NCBI RefSeq assembly: GCF_014673495.1 | Contig: NZ_CP051006.1 | Coordinates: forward strand, 4,960,001-5,024,000 | Source: Streptomyces griseofuscus | GTDB taxonomy: Bacteria > Actinomycetota > Actinomycetes > Streptomycetales > Streptomycetaceae | Reading direction: 5' to 3' | DNA: 64,000 nt | In this document: one piece after another, positions 17,443 through 25,909 of the stretch | Layout: every line of letters starts with the position of its first letter | How positions within the stretch are numbered: position 1 is the stretch's first letter | The notes under the pieces: generated by a model | What the model saw: the letters and a program-made list of their open reading frames with translations, nothing else | Told to the model about the DNA's origin: nothing | Database searches by the model: none | Translations under genes and position numbers: made by a program

Positions 17443-17448
17443 TAGGAT
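17443..17448 (+). promoter_or_regulatory. Probable -10 element of tatD-like gene (leaderless)
   Basis: TAGGAT ends six bases before ATG 17455, with no Shine-Dalgarno sequence, so the transcript probably begins at the start codon. Confidence 0.55.
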
Positions 17449-17454
17449 CGGGAC

Positions 17455-18360
17455 ATGCCTTCGAACGCCGGCCAGAACGGCTCCCCGGGCGACAAGAACG
17501 CGGCACCGCCGCCGCCCGCACCCCTGCGGGTGCCCGTCGCCGACTCCCACACCCACCTCGACATGCAGTCCGGCACCGTCGAGGAGGGCCTGGCGAAGGC
17601 CGCGTCGGTCGGGGTCACCACGGTCGTCCAGGTCGGCTGCGACATCGACGGCTCCCGATGGGCCGCCGAGACCGCGCGGACGTACGAGAACGTGCACGCC
17701 GCCGTCGCCCTGCACCCGAACGAGGCCCCGCGCATCGTCCACGGCGACCCCGACGGATGGTCCCGCAAGGGGGCCAGGGAGCCGGGCGGGCAGGCCGCGC
17801 TGGACGAGGCGCTCGCCGAGATCGACCGGCTCGCCGCGCTGCCCCACGTCAGGGGCGTCGGCGAGACCGGCCTCGACTACTTCCGGACGGGCCCCGAGGG
17901 CAAGGAGGCCCAGGAGCGGTCCTTCCGCGCGCACATCGAGATCGCCAAGCGGCGCGGCAAGGCGCTCGTCATCCACGACCGCGAGGCCCACGCCGACGTG
18001 CTGCGCGTACTCAAGGAGGAGGGTGCCCCCGAGCGCACCGTCTTCCACTGCTACTCCGGCGACGCCGAGATGGCGGAGATCTGCGCCCGCGAGGGCTACT
18101 TCATGTCCTTCGCGGGCAACGTCACCTTCAAGAACGCCCAGAATCTGCGCGACGCCCTCGCCGTCGCCCCGCTGGAACTGGTCCTCGTGGAGACCGACGC
18201 GCCCTTCCTCACCCCGGCGCCGTACCGCGGACGGCCCAACGCGCCGTACCTCGTTCCGGTCACCGTGCGCGCCATGGCCGCCGTACGCGGCATCGACGAA
18301 GACGCGCTGGCGACGGCCCTGAACGCGAACACGGCCCGCGCCTTCGACTACCCGGCATAG
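17455..18360 (+). CDS. TatD-family metal-dependent hydrolase
   Basis: A 301-residue TIM-barrel hydrolase of the TatD DNase family. The metal-binding motifs are complete: His-Thr-His-Leu-Asp near residue 30, Glu in Gly-Val-Gly-Glu-Thr-Gly-Leu-Asp near residue 140, His in Val-Ile-His-Asp-Arg-Glu near residue 172, His-Cys-Tyr-Ser-Gly near residue 198, and Glu-Thr-Asp-Ala-Pro-Phe near residue 245. Members act as 3'-5' exonucleases or tRNA/DNA-processing hydrolases. The first 25 residues are a low-complexity extension rich in Asn, Pro and Ala. It precedes rpfB and rsmA in the same orientation, a common actinobacterial order. Confidence 0.92.
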   Translation: MPSNAGQNGSPGDKNAAPPPPAPLRVPVADSHTHLDMQSGTVEEGLAKAASVGVTTVVQVGCDIDGSRWAAETARTYENVHAAVALHPNEAPRIVHGDPDGWSRKGAREPGGQAALDEALAEIDRLAALPHVRGVGETGLDYFRTGPEGKEAQERSFRAHIEIAKRRGKALVIHDREAHADVLRVLKEEGAPERTVFHCYSGDAEMAEICAREGYFMSFAGNVTFKNAQNLRDALAVAPLELVLVETDAPFLTPAPYRGRPNAPYLVPVTVRAMAAVRGIDEDALATALNANTARAFDYPA

Positions 18361-18467
18361 CCCCCCTTTCGTAGCGTTCCGTAGTCGCGTCGCTTTGGAG
18401 AGTGGCCGAGGCTCCGCTAGGTTCTGCCCCCGATCCGGACCTTTCGGCCCCTGTGGAGCGTGTCGGC

Positions 18468-19655
18468 GTGAGCGGTAAACGGCGGTTGGAGACCTGCGCG
18501 TCGCCGGAGCGGCGCGGTGGCCGGCGTGCGCGCCGGCGCGGGGCGCGGGCGGCCGAACGGCCGGACTCCCTGGTGCGCCGGCTGCTGCCGCAGGCGCTGG
18601 TGGTGGCCTTCCTGGCCGGCGGCACCACCGCGTTCGTCGCACAGGACCGGGCGATCCGGCTCGATGTCGACGGCCGGCCGCGGGCGCTGCACACCTTCGC
18701 CGACGATGTGCACGCGCTGCTCGCCGAGGAGGGCGTCCAGGTGGGCGAGCACGATCTGGTCGCGCCCGCCCCCGACACCCCGCTCGCCGGCGGCGACGCG
18801 ATCGCGGTGCGCCACGGCCGCCCCGTGCGGCTCACCCTGGACGGCCGACCGCACCAGGTGTGGACGACGGCGCGGACCGTGGACGGGGCGCTGCGGGAGC
18901 TGGGGGTGCGCGCGGAGGGCGCGTATCTGTCGGCCTCGCGCTCCCAGAGCATCGGCCGCGCCGGGCTCGCGCTCGATGTGCGCACCGAGCGGACGGTCAC
19001 GGTCATGGCCGACGGGCGCGCCCGCACCATCCGCACCAACGCGGCGACGGTCGGGGAGGCCGTCGAGGCGGCCGGGGTCACCCTGGGCGCCGACGACATG
19101 CTCTCCGTCCCCGCCGACAGCTTCCCGCGCGACGGCCAGACCGTCACGGTGCTGCGGGTGACCGGAGGGCGGGAGGTCCGCGAGGAGGAGATCCCGTTCC
19201 GCACCGAGCGGACGTACGACCCCACGCTGCTCAAGGGCACCGAGGTCGTCGCCAGCCCCGGGCGCCCCGGGCTGCGGCGGATCACGTATCTGCTGCGCAC
19301 GGTCAACGGGGTGCGCCAGGAACCGCGCCGGGAGGGGACGGAAGTGGTGCGCAGGCCGCGGCGGCAGGTGGTGAAGGTCGGCACCAAGGCGGCGCCCCGC
19401 TCGGCCGCGGGGGTCGACGCGCTGAACTGGCACGGGCTCGCGGTGTGCGAGTCCGGCGGCGATCCGCATGCGGTGGACGCCTCCGGGACGTACGGGGGTT
19501 TGTACCAGTTCGACGCGCATACCTGGCACACGCTGGGGGGCACGGGGCTGCCCCAGGACGCGTCGGAGTCGGAGCAGACGTACCGGGCGAAGAAGCTGTA
19601 CGCGCGGCGGGGGGAGAGCCCCTGGCCGCACTGCGGGGAGCGGCTGCACGGGTAG
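18468..19655 (+). CDS. rpfB: Resuscitation-promoting factor RpfB
   Basis: A 395-residue secreted or membrane-anchored cell-wall hydrolase. A basic Arg-rich N-terminus and one helix (about residues 40-58) are followed by three DUF348 repeats, a G5 domain (Glu-Glu-Ile-Pro-Phe near residue 240) and the lysozyme-like Rpf domain at residues 320-392, with catalytic Glu in Val-Cys-Glu-Ser-Gly-Gly and the Tyr-Gly-Gly-Leu-Tyr-Gln-Phe motif. It cleaves peptidoglycan during spore germination or exit from dormancy. GTG 18468 has GGAG nine bases upstream; an in-frame GTG at 18402 does not. Confidence 0.92.
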   Translation: MSGKRRLETCASPERRGGRRARRRGARAAERPDSLVRRLLPQALVVAFLAGGTTAFVAQDRAIRLDVDGRPRALHTFADDVHALLAEEGVQVGEHDLVAPAPDTPLAGGDAIAVRHGRPVRLTLDGRPHQVWTTARTVDGALRELGVRAEGAYLSASRSQSIGRAGLALDVRTERTVTVMADGRARTIRTNAATVGEAVEAAGVTLGADDMLSVPADSFPRDGQTVTVLRVTGGREVREEEIPFRTERTYDPTLLKGTEVVASPGRPGLRRITYLLRTVNGVRQEPRREGTEVVRRPRRQVVKVGTKAAPRSAAGVDALNWHGLAVCESGGDPHAVDASGTYGGLYQFDAHTWHTLGGTGLPQDASESEQTYRAKKLYARRGESPWPHCGERLHG

Positions 19656-19694
19656 GTCCGGGGGCGCTTGTCAGGGGCGCCCACCGGCGCCCCG

Positions 19695-19700
19695 TACCCT
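19695..19700 (+). promoter_or_regulatory. Probable -10 element of rsmA (leaderless)
   Basis: TACCCT ends six bases before the GTG at 19707. No ribosome binding site is present. This gives rsmA a promoter of its own between rpfB and ispE. Confidence 0.55.
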
Positions 19701-19706
19701 TGTCCC

Positions 19707-20576
19707 GTGAGTAGCCCCGCCCCCGACGCCCTCCTCGGCCCCGCCGACATCCGCGAGCTCGCGAGCGCGCTCGGTGTCCGGCCCACCAAGCAGCGCGGCC
19801 AGAACTTCGTGATCGACGCGAACACGGTCCGCCGTATCGTCCGCACCGCCGAGGTCCGCCCCGACGACACCGTCGTGGAGGTCGGCCCCGGGCTCGGCTC
19901 GCTCACGCTCGCGCTGCTGGAGGTCGCCGACCGCGTCACCGCCGTGGAGATCGACGACGTCCTCGCCGCCGCTCTCCCCGCCACCGTCGCCGCCCGGATG
20001 CCCGCCCGCGCCGACCGCTTCGCGCTGGTCCACTCCGACGCGATGGACGTCACCGAGCTGCCGGGCCCCGCCCCGACCGCGCTGGTCGCGAACCTGCCGT
20101 ACAACGTCGCCGTCCCCGTGCTGCTGCACATGCTCGCCACCTTCCCGAGCATCGAGCGCACCCTGGTGATGGTGCAGGCCGAGGTCGCCGACCGCCTCGC
20201 CGCCGCACCCGGCTCGAAGGTGTACGGCGTCCCGTCCGTGAAGGCCAACTGGTACGCCGAGGTCAAGCGGGCCGGCGCCATCGGCCGCAATGTCTTCTGG
20301 CCCGCGCCGAACGTCGACAGCGGGCTCGTCTCCCTGGTGCGGCGCACCGAGCCGATCGCGACGACGGCCACGAAGCGGCAGGTCTTCGCGGTGGTGGACG
20401 CGGCCTTCGCGCAGCGCCGCAAGACCCTGCGGGCCGCGCTCGCCGGGTGGGCCGGTTCCGCGGCCGCCGCCGAGGCCGCCCTGGTCGCCGCCGGGATCTC
20501 CCCGCAGGCCCGCGGCGAGTCGCTGACGGTCGAGGAGTTCGCCCGTATCGCCGAGCACGCCCAGACCGGCGCCTGA
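19707..20576 (+). CDS. rsmA: 16S rRNA dimethyladenosine transferase RsmA/KsgA
   Basis: A 289-residue methyltransferase that dimethylates A1518 and A1519 of 16S rRNA in late 30S assembly. Visible motifs are Gln-Asn-Phe-Val-Ile-Asp near residue 32, the SAM loop Val-Glu-Val-Gly-Pro-Gly-Leu-Gly-Ser-Leu-Thr near residue 58, Val-Glu-Ile-Asp, and the catalytic Asn-Leu-Pro-Tyr-Asn near residue 130. GTG 19707 gives the normal N-terminus and has a -10 hexamer at leaderless spacing. ispE follows after 31 bases. Confidence 0.96.
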   Translation: MSSPAPDALLGPADIRELASALGVRPTKQRGQNFVIDANTVRRIVRTAEVRPDDTVVEVGPGLGSLTLALLEVADRVTAVEIDDVLAAALPATVAARMPARADRFALVHSDAMDVTELPGPAPTALVANLPYNVAVPVLLHMLATFPSIERTLVMVQAEVADRLAAAPGSKVYGVPSVKANWYAEVKRAGAIGRNVFWPAPNVDSGLVSLVRRTEPIATTATKRQVFAVVDAAFAQRRKTLRAALAGWAGSAAAAEAALVAAGISPQARGESLTVEEFARIAEHAQTGA

Positions 20577-20607
20577 CGCCGGCCGCCCGCACAGTCCAAG
20601 GAGCCCA

Positions 20608-21501
20608 GTGAGCGTCACGGTCCGCGTCCCCGCCAAGGTCAACGTCCAGCTCGCGGTGGGCGCCGCCCGCCCCGACGGGTTCCACGACCTCGCCAACGTC
20701 TTCCTCGCCGTCGGCCTGTACGACGAGGTCACGGTCACCCCCGCCGACGAACTGCGCGTCACGTGCGCGGGCCCGGACGCCGCCCAGGTCCCCCTGGACC
20801 GCACCAACCTCGCCGCCCGCGCCGCCCTCGCGCTCGCCGCGCGCCGGGGCATCGAGCCGAACGTGCACCTCCACATCGACAAGGACATCCCCGTCGCCGG
20901 CGGCATGGCGGGCGGCAGCGCGGACGGCGCGGGCGCGCTGCTCGCCTGCGACAGGCTGTGGGGCACGGGCGCATCGCGGGCCGAACTGCTCGCGATCTGC
21001 GCCGAGTTGGGCAGCGATGTGCCGTTCAGCCTGGTCGGCGGTGCCGCGCTGGGCGTCGGCCGCGGGGAGCTGCTGACCGGCCTCGACGTCGGCGGCACGT
21101 TCCACTGGGTGTTCGCGATGGCCGAGCGCGGGCTGTCCACGCCGGCGGTCTTCCGCGAGTTCGACCGGCTGGCCGAGGGCCGGCGGATCCCGGAGCCGGT
21201 GGCCTCGCAGGACCTGCTGGACGCCCTGGCCAAGGGGGACGCCGACGCGCTGGCGGCCGCCGTCACCAACGATCTCCAGCCGCCCGCCCTGTCCCTCTTC
21301 CCGGAACTGGCGGCCACCCTGGCGGCGGGCCGCGCCGCGGGCGCCCTCGCCTGCCTGGTCTCCGGCTCGGGCCCGACGACCGCGTTCCTCACCCGGGACG
21401 CCGCCACGGCCGAGAAGGTCGCGGGGGCCCTCTCTGCCTCCGGCACCTGCCGCACCGTACGGACGGCGGCGGGGCCGGTGGCGGGGGCGACGGTCCTCTA
21501 G
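20608..21501 (+). CDS. ispE: 4-diphosphocytidyl-2-C-methyl-D-erythritol kinase IspE
   Basis: A 297-residue GHMP kinase of the MEP isoprenoid pathway that phosphorylates CDP-ME on its 2-hydroxyl. The N-terminal Pro-Ala-Lys-Val-Asn-Val-Gln-Leu contains the catalytic Lys. The ATP loop is Pro-Val-Ala-Gly-Gly-Met-Ala-Gly-Gly-Ser-Ala-Asp near residues 95-106, and Ser-Gly-Ser-Gly-Pro-Thr near residue 252 is motif III. AAGGAG lies seven bases before GTG 20608. The rsmA-ispE pair is conserved in actinobacteria. Confidence 0.95.
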   Translation: MSVTVRVPAKVNVQLAVGAARPDGFHDLANVFLAVGLYDEVTVTPADELRVTCAGPDAAQVPLDRTNLAARAALALAARRGIEPNVHLHIDKDIPVAGGMAGGSADGAGALLACDRLWGTGASRAELLAICAELGSDVPFSLVGGAALGVGRGELLTGLDVGGTFHWVFAMAERGLSTPAVFREFDRLAEGRRIPEPVASQDLLDALAKGDADALAAAVTNDLQPPALSLFPELAATLAAGRAAGALACLVSGSGPTTAFLTRDAATAEKVAGALSASGTCRTVRTAAGPVAGATVL

Positions 21502-21505
21502 GACC

Positions 21506-21574
21506 TCAGAGGGTGTAGCCGTCGTGCGGCGGCACCGGCCAGTGGACCCGGTGCTCTGCGGACTCGGCGGTCAT
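21506..21574 (-). pseudogene. Possible N-terminal remnant of a Uma2-family (DUF820) gene
   Basis: A 22-codon minus-strand frame with a strong ribosome binding site (GGGAGGAACC directly before the ATG). Its product contains Val-His-Trp-Pro-Val-Pro-Pro-His-Asp-Gly-Tyr-Thr-Leu, which resembles the opening of Streptomyces Uma2 nuclease-fold proteins (Pro-Val-Pro-Pro-Glu-Gly-Gly-Tyr-Thr), then stops. The rest of such a gene is missing, as ispE ends five bases away on the other strand. It could instead be a genuine small protein. The family resemblance is from memory. Confidence 0.35.
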
Positions 21575-21756
21575 GGTTCCTCCCATGGACGGGATCCTGC
21601 TGCCTCCCCTCTACGGTCGTGGCCCGTTCCCGACCACGTCATCACAAAGAGTGACCATCCCCTCGCGCGTCACCCCCCACCCCCGAGGCCCTACGCTAGA
21701 AGGCTGACCGACGCGGCGGAGCCGCATGTCGATACCGCCCCGCGCACAGGAGTGAA

Positions 21757-23565
21757 ATGGCCGTCAACCTGGTCAATGTCGAGAACGTCAGCAAGGTGTA
21801 CGGCACCCGTGCCCTGCTCGACGGCGTCTCGCTCGGTGTGTCGGAAGGGGACAGGATCGGGGTCGTGGGCCGCAACGGTGACGGGAAGACCACCCTGATC
21901 CGGATGCTGGCCAAGCTGGAGGACGCCGATACCGGCCGCGTCACCCACTCCGGCGGGCTGCGCCTCGGCGTGCTCACCCAGCACGACTCGCTCGACCCCG
22001 CCGCCACCGTCCGCCATGAGGTGATCGGTGACATGGCGGACCACGAGTGGGCGGGCAACGCCAAGGTCAGGGACGTACTGACCGGACTGTTCGGCGGCCT
22101 GGACCTGCCGGGCTTCCCCAAGGGGCTCGACACGGTCATCGGCCCGCTGTCCGGTGGCGAGCGGCGCCGGATCGCGCTGGCCAAGCTGCTGATCGAGGAG
22201 CAGGACCTGCTCGTCCTGGACGAGCCCACCAACCACCTCGACGTCGAGGGCATCTCCTGGCTCGCCCGGCACCTCCAGAACCGCCGCTCGGCGCTCGTCT
22301 GCGTCACCCACGACCGCTGGTTCCTCGACCAGGTCTGCACCCGCATGTGGGACGTGCAGCGCGGTGATGTGTACGAGTACGAGGGCGGCTACTCCGACTA
22401 CGTCTTCGCCCGTGCCGAACGCGAGCGCATCGCCGCCACCGAAGAGGCCAAGCGGCAGAACCTGATCCGCAAGGAGCTGGCCTGGCTGCGCCGCGGCGCG
22501 CCCGCCCGTACCTCCAAGCCCCGCTTCCGGGTGGAGGCCGCCAACGAGCTGATCGCGGACGTGCCGCCGCCCCGCGACAGCAGCGAGCTGATGAAGTTCG
22601 CCTCCTCCCGGCTCGGCAAGACCGTCTTCGACCTGGAGGACGTCACCGTCCAGGCCGGCCCCAAGGTGCTGCTCAAGCACATCACCTGGCAGCTCGGCCC
22701 CGGCGACCGGATCGGCCTGGTCGGCGTGAACGGCGCGGGCAAGACCTCGCTGCTGCGCGCCATGGCCGAGGCCGCCCGCACCGAGGGCGAGACGCAGCCG
22801 GCCGGCGGGCGGGTCGCCGTCGGCCGGACGGTCAAGCTCGCCTACCTCTCCCAGGAGGTCGCCGAACTCGACCCCGCCTGCCGGGTCCTGGAGGCCGTGC
22901 AGCAGGTGCGCGAGCGCGTCGACCTCGGCAAGGGGCGCGAGATGACCGCGGGTCAGCTCTGCGAGACCTTCGGGTTCACCAAGGAGAAGCAGTGGACGCC
23001 GGTCGGCGACCTCTCCGGCGGTGAGCGCCGCCGCCTCCAGCTGCTGCGGCTGCTGATGGACGAGCCCAACGTCCTCTTCCTGGACGAGCCCACCAACGAC
23101 CTCGACATCGAGACCCTCACCCAGCTGGAGGACGTCCTCGACGGCTGGCCCGGCTCGATGATCGTCATCTCCCACGACCGGTTCTTCGTGGAGCGCACCA
23201 CGGACCGGGTGTTCGCCCTGCTCGGCGACGGCGCGCTGCGGATGCTGCCGCGCGGCATCGACGAGTACCTGGAGCGGCGGCTGCGCATGGAGGAGGCCGT
23301 CGCCGAGCGCAACGCCGCCGCGGCCCCCAAGCCGGCCACGCAGGAGAAGAGCGCCGCCGACCAGCGCGCCGCCAAGAAGGAACTCCAGAAGATCGAGCGG
23401 CAGTTGGACAAGGTCGCCGAGAAGGAGACCAAGCTGCACGCGCGGATCGCCGACAACGCGACGGACTTCGCGAAGGTGGCCGAACTGGACGCCCAGCTGC
23501 GGGAACTCGCCGGTGAGCGCGAGGAGCTGGAGCTGCGCTGGCTGGAACTGGCCGAGGACGCGTAG
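21757..23565 (+). CDS. ABC-F family ATPase (ribosome-associated type)
   Basis: A 602-residue protein with two ATPase domains and no membrane segments, as expected for ABC-F proteins that act on the ribosome. Domain 1 has Gly-Arg-Asn-Gly-Asp-Gly-Lys-Thr and Leu-Asp-Glu-Pro-Thr-Asn-His-Leu-Asp. Domain 2 has Gly-Val-Asn-Gly-Ala-Gly-Lys-Thr and Leu-Asp-Glu-Pro-Thr-Asn-Asp-Leu-Asp. Each has Leu-Ser-Gly-Gly-Glu-Arg-Arg-Arg. A Lys/Glu-rich coiled coil (Lys-Lys-Glu-Leu-Gln-Lys-Ile-Glu) fills the C-terminal 80 residues, as in Uup. AGGAG precedes ATG 21757. The ribosomal substate or antibiotic it acts on cannot be told. Confidence 0.92.
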   Translation: MAVNLVNVENVSKVYGTRALLDGVSLGVSEGDRIGVVGRNGDGKTTLIRMLAKLEDADTGRVTHSGGLRLGVLTQHDSLDPAATVRHEVIGDMADHEWAGNAKVRDVLTGLFGGLDLPGFPKGLDTVIGPLSGGERRRIALAKLLIEEQDLLVLDEPTNHLDVEGISWLARHLQNRRSALVCVTHDRWFLDQVCTRMWDVQRGDVYEYEGGYSDYVFARAERERIAATEEAKRQNLIRKELAWLRRGAPARTSKPRFRVEAANELIADVPPPRDSSELMKFASSRLGKTVFDLEDVTVQAGPKVLLKHITWQLGPGDRIGLVGVNGAGKTSLLRAMAEAARTEGETQPAGGRVAVGRTVKLAYLSQEVAELDPACRVLEAVQQVRERVDLGKGREMTAGQLCETFGFTKEKQWTPVGDLSGGERRRLQLLRLLMDEPNVLFLDEPTNDLDIETLTQLEDVLDGWPGSMIVISHDRFFVERTTDRVFALLGDGALRMLPRGIDEYLERRLRMEEAVAERNAAAAPKPATQEKSAADQRAAKKELQKIERQLDKVAEKETKLHARIADNATDFAKVAELDAQLRELAGEREELELRWLELAEDA

Positions 23566-23836
23566 CACTTCGCCGCCGCGAATCAGCCAGTGCGGCGAAC
23601 GGCCGCTCCCCGGCGCACGACGGCTCGCGCGTGCGCCGCGTGAAGGGGGCGTGAAGGCGCGTAACGGAGGCATCACGGGCCGGTTCTCCCTTGGGAACAG
23701 GGCGGATCCGGCCCGCTGTGCTGTCCGTAGCGGGTGATAGAAAGAGCCGTCTGAAACCTGTCTCCACAACGACCTTGGGTCCGTCAAGAACCTCAGGGCG
23801 TGGCTAAAAATCAGTGAACGAGGGGGAAGAGCGCTG

Positions 23837-25834
23837 ATGACTCAGCCGCCCGACCAGTCGCCCAGCGGCGGCTTCGGAGCACCGCAGGACCCGAGAGATC
23901 CCAGGGACCCCCGGGACCCGAGAGAACCGGGGAACCCGGGGGATCCGGGGAATCGGCCGCCGGTCCCGGCCCAGCCGCCGACGGCTCCCGCCGCCCCGGC
24001 CCAGCCGCCCGCCGCGACCCCGGCCGCCCCGCCGCCGACGGTCCTCTCCAAGCCGGCCGCGACCCCGGTCCCGCCCGCGCCCCAGGCCCAGCCCGGCCCG
24101 CCGCCGCAGCCGGGGCAGCCGCCCCAGCCCCCGCAGCAGCCGGCGCCCGGCTACGGCTACCCGCAGCAGCCCGGCCCCTACGGCGCCCCTACGGGACCCG
24201 GCGCCCCCGGCCCCTACGGATCCCCCGCGGCTCCCGGGACCCCCGCCCCCTACGGCGCCCCCGGGGCCCCCGGCCCCTACGGGTACCCGCAGCATTCCCA
24301 GCAGCCGGGCCCCTACGGGCAGCAGCCCCAGCCCGGTTACGGCTTCCCGCCGCAGCCGCCGTACCCCGGCGCGCCCGGCACCGCCCCCGGCGACCCCTTC
24401 CCGCCCCAGGGCGGCGGCAGCAAGAAGAAGACGGCGCTGATCGTGGGCGCCGCGGCGGCCGCGCTGCTCGTCATAGCCGGCACCGTCTACGCCGTCACCA
24501 GCGGCGACGACGGCAAGAAGAAGCCCGTGGCCGAGCAGAGCGGCAGCAGCGCCCCGGCCTCGTCCGGCGCCCCCTCCGCCTCCTCGTCCGCCACCGGCGG
24601 CGACGACCCCGAGGACCTCAACAAGGGCCGCGCGTCCGGCGAGGCGAAGGTGCTCTGGTACAAGTCGGCGCCGGACGCCCCCGGCTCGGGCGCCGACGCC
24701 CCCGGCATGTGGGTCGCCGGGAACACCGTGGTGAAGGCGGCGTACAAGCAGGTCTTCGCCTACGACACCGGCAACGGCTCCTCCCCCTGGGGGCCTGTCG
24801 ACTTCCCGCAGAAGATCTGCGCGGTCACCCCGCAGAAGTCGGACGACGACAAGGTCGTCGTGGCGTACATGAACGGCGCGGGCGACAACGCCAAGTGCAA
24901 CCAGCTCACCCAGCTCGACCTCGCCACCGGCAAGAAGGGCTGGAACGCCCAGGTCGCCGACGGCGGGCTGTTCGACAGCGCGCTCAACGTCGAACTCAGC
25001 GTGGCCGGCGGCACATTGATGGTGGGCCGCTCCGAGTCGGGCACCGCCTACGACATCGACAGCGGCAAGAAGCTGTACGACAAGAAGCGCTACGGCAACG
25101 CCTGCTTCCCCGCCGGGTACGCGGGCGGCGCAGGCCGGCTCGTCCAGGTGGCGTCCTGCGCGGCCTCGACCAGCACCGAGCACGACGAGCTCCAGGAACT
25201 CGACCCGGCCACCGGCAAGGTGAAGTGGACCCAGCCCCTCAAGAAGGGCTGGCAGGTCAGCCGGGTGTACTCGATGAACCCGCTGGTGGTCTATCTGACC
25301 AACGAGGACAAGAAGACGTGGAACATCTCCACCTTCACCTCGGACGGCAGGTTCCGCTCGCAGGTCAAGGTCGACGAGAAGTTCTCCCCGAGCTGCGGCT
25401 GGGCGATCCTGGAGCGCGACCTCCAGGGCTGCCAGGGCGTGGCGGCCGACGCCGACACGCTCTACCTGCCCACGTCCGCGACCTCCAGCGCCAACGAGAT
25501 CGTCGCGATCAGCCTCTCCACCGGTACCGCGAAGTGGCGGGTCAAGTCCCCGGCGGACGAGCCGATGGCCCCGATGAAGACCGAGGGCGGCAAGCTCATC
25601 GCGTATGTGCAGCCGTCGTACGACGCGGGCGGCCAGGTGGTCTCGATCCCGACCGCCGGAGCCACCCACACCCCGGTGAAGCTGCTCCAGAACCCGCAGG
25701 GCACCGCGCAGATCGAGGACACCTTCTACAACGGCGTCATCGACTGGGCCGACGGGCGCTTCATCATCTCGGCCGGCCGGCTGAACGGGAACGACCAGTC
25801 GAAGGAGAAGCTGATCATGGCCTTCGGCAACTGA
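23837..25834 (+). CDS. Membrane-anchored PQQ-like beta-propeller protein, paralogue 1
   Basis: A 665-residue protein. Residues 1-195 are a low-complexity region of Pro, Gly, Ala, Gln and Tyr with repeated Gly-Tyr-Gly-Tyr-Pro-Gln-Gln-Pro and Gly-Pro-Tyr-Gly units. A single helix follows at about 197-218, then a Ser/Ala-rich spacer and an extracellular domain with repeated beta-blade motifs ending Asp-Xaa-Ala-Thr-Gly-Lys or Asp-Ser-Gly-Lys, typical of PQQ/quinoprotein-like repeats. Several paired Cys in the propeller suggest disulfides outside the cell. The role is unknown; related propellers act as scaffolds or sensors. GAGGGGGAAGAG lies upstream of ATG 23837. Confidence 0.8.
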   Translation: MTQPPDQSPSGGFGAPQDPRDPRDPRDPREPGNPGDPGNRPPVPAQPPTAPAAPAQPPAATPAAPPPTVLSKPAATPVPPAPQAQPGPPPQPGQPPQPPQQPAPGYGYPQQPGPYGAPTGPGAPGPYGSPAAPGTPAPYGAPGAPGPYGYPQHSQQPGPYGQQPQPGYGFPPQPPYPGAPGTAPGDPFPPQGGGSKKKTALIVGAAAAALLVIAGTVYAVTSGDDGKKKPVAEQSGSSAPASSGAPSASSSATGGDDPEDLNKGRASGEAKVLWYKSAPDAPGSGADAPGMWVAGNTVVKAAYKQVFAYDTGNGSSPWGPVDFPQKICAVTPQKSDDDKVVVAYMNGAGDNAKCNQLTQLDLATGKKGWNAQVADGGLFDSALNVELSVAGGTLMVGRSESGTAYDIDSGKKLYDKKRYGNACFPAGYAGGAGRLVQVASCAASTSTEHDELQELDPATGKVKWTQPLKKGWQVSRVYSMNPLVVYLTNEDKKTWNISTFTSDGRFRSQVKVDEKFSPSCGWAILERDLQGCQGVAADADTLYLPTSATSSANEIVAISLSTGTAKWRVKSPADEPMAPMKTEGGKLIAYVQPSYDAGGQVVSIPTAGATHTPVKLLQNPQGTAQIEDTFYNGVIDWADGRFIISAGRLNGNDQSKEKLIMAFGN

Positions 25835-25909
25835 GCCCGGCCCGCTTCCCGGCCTTCTCCCGTTCCGTCCGCCGTCCGGCCTTCCGAGTGTCACCGAGGT
25901 ACCCGAGCC

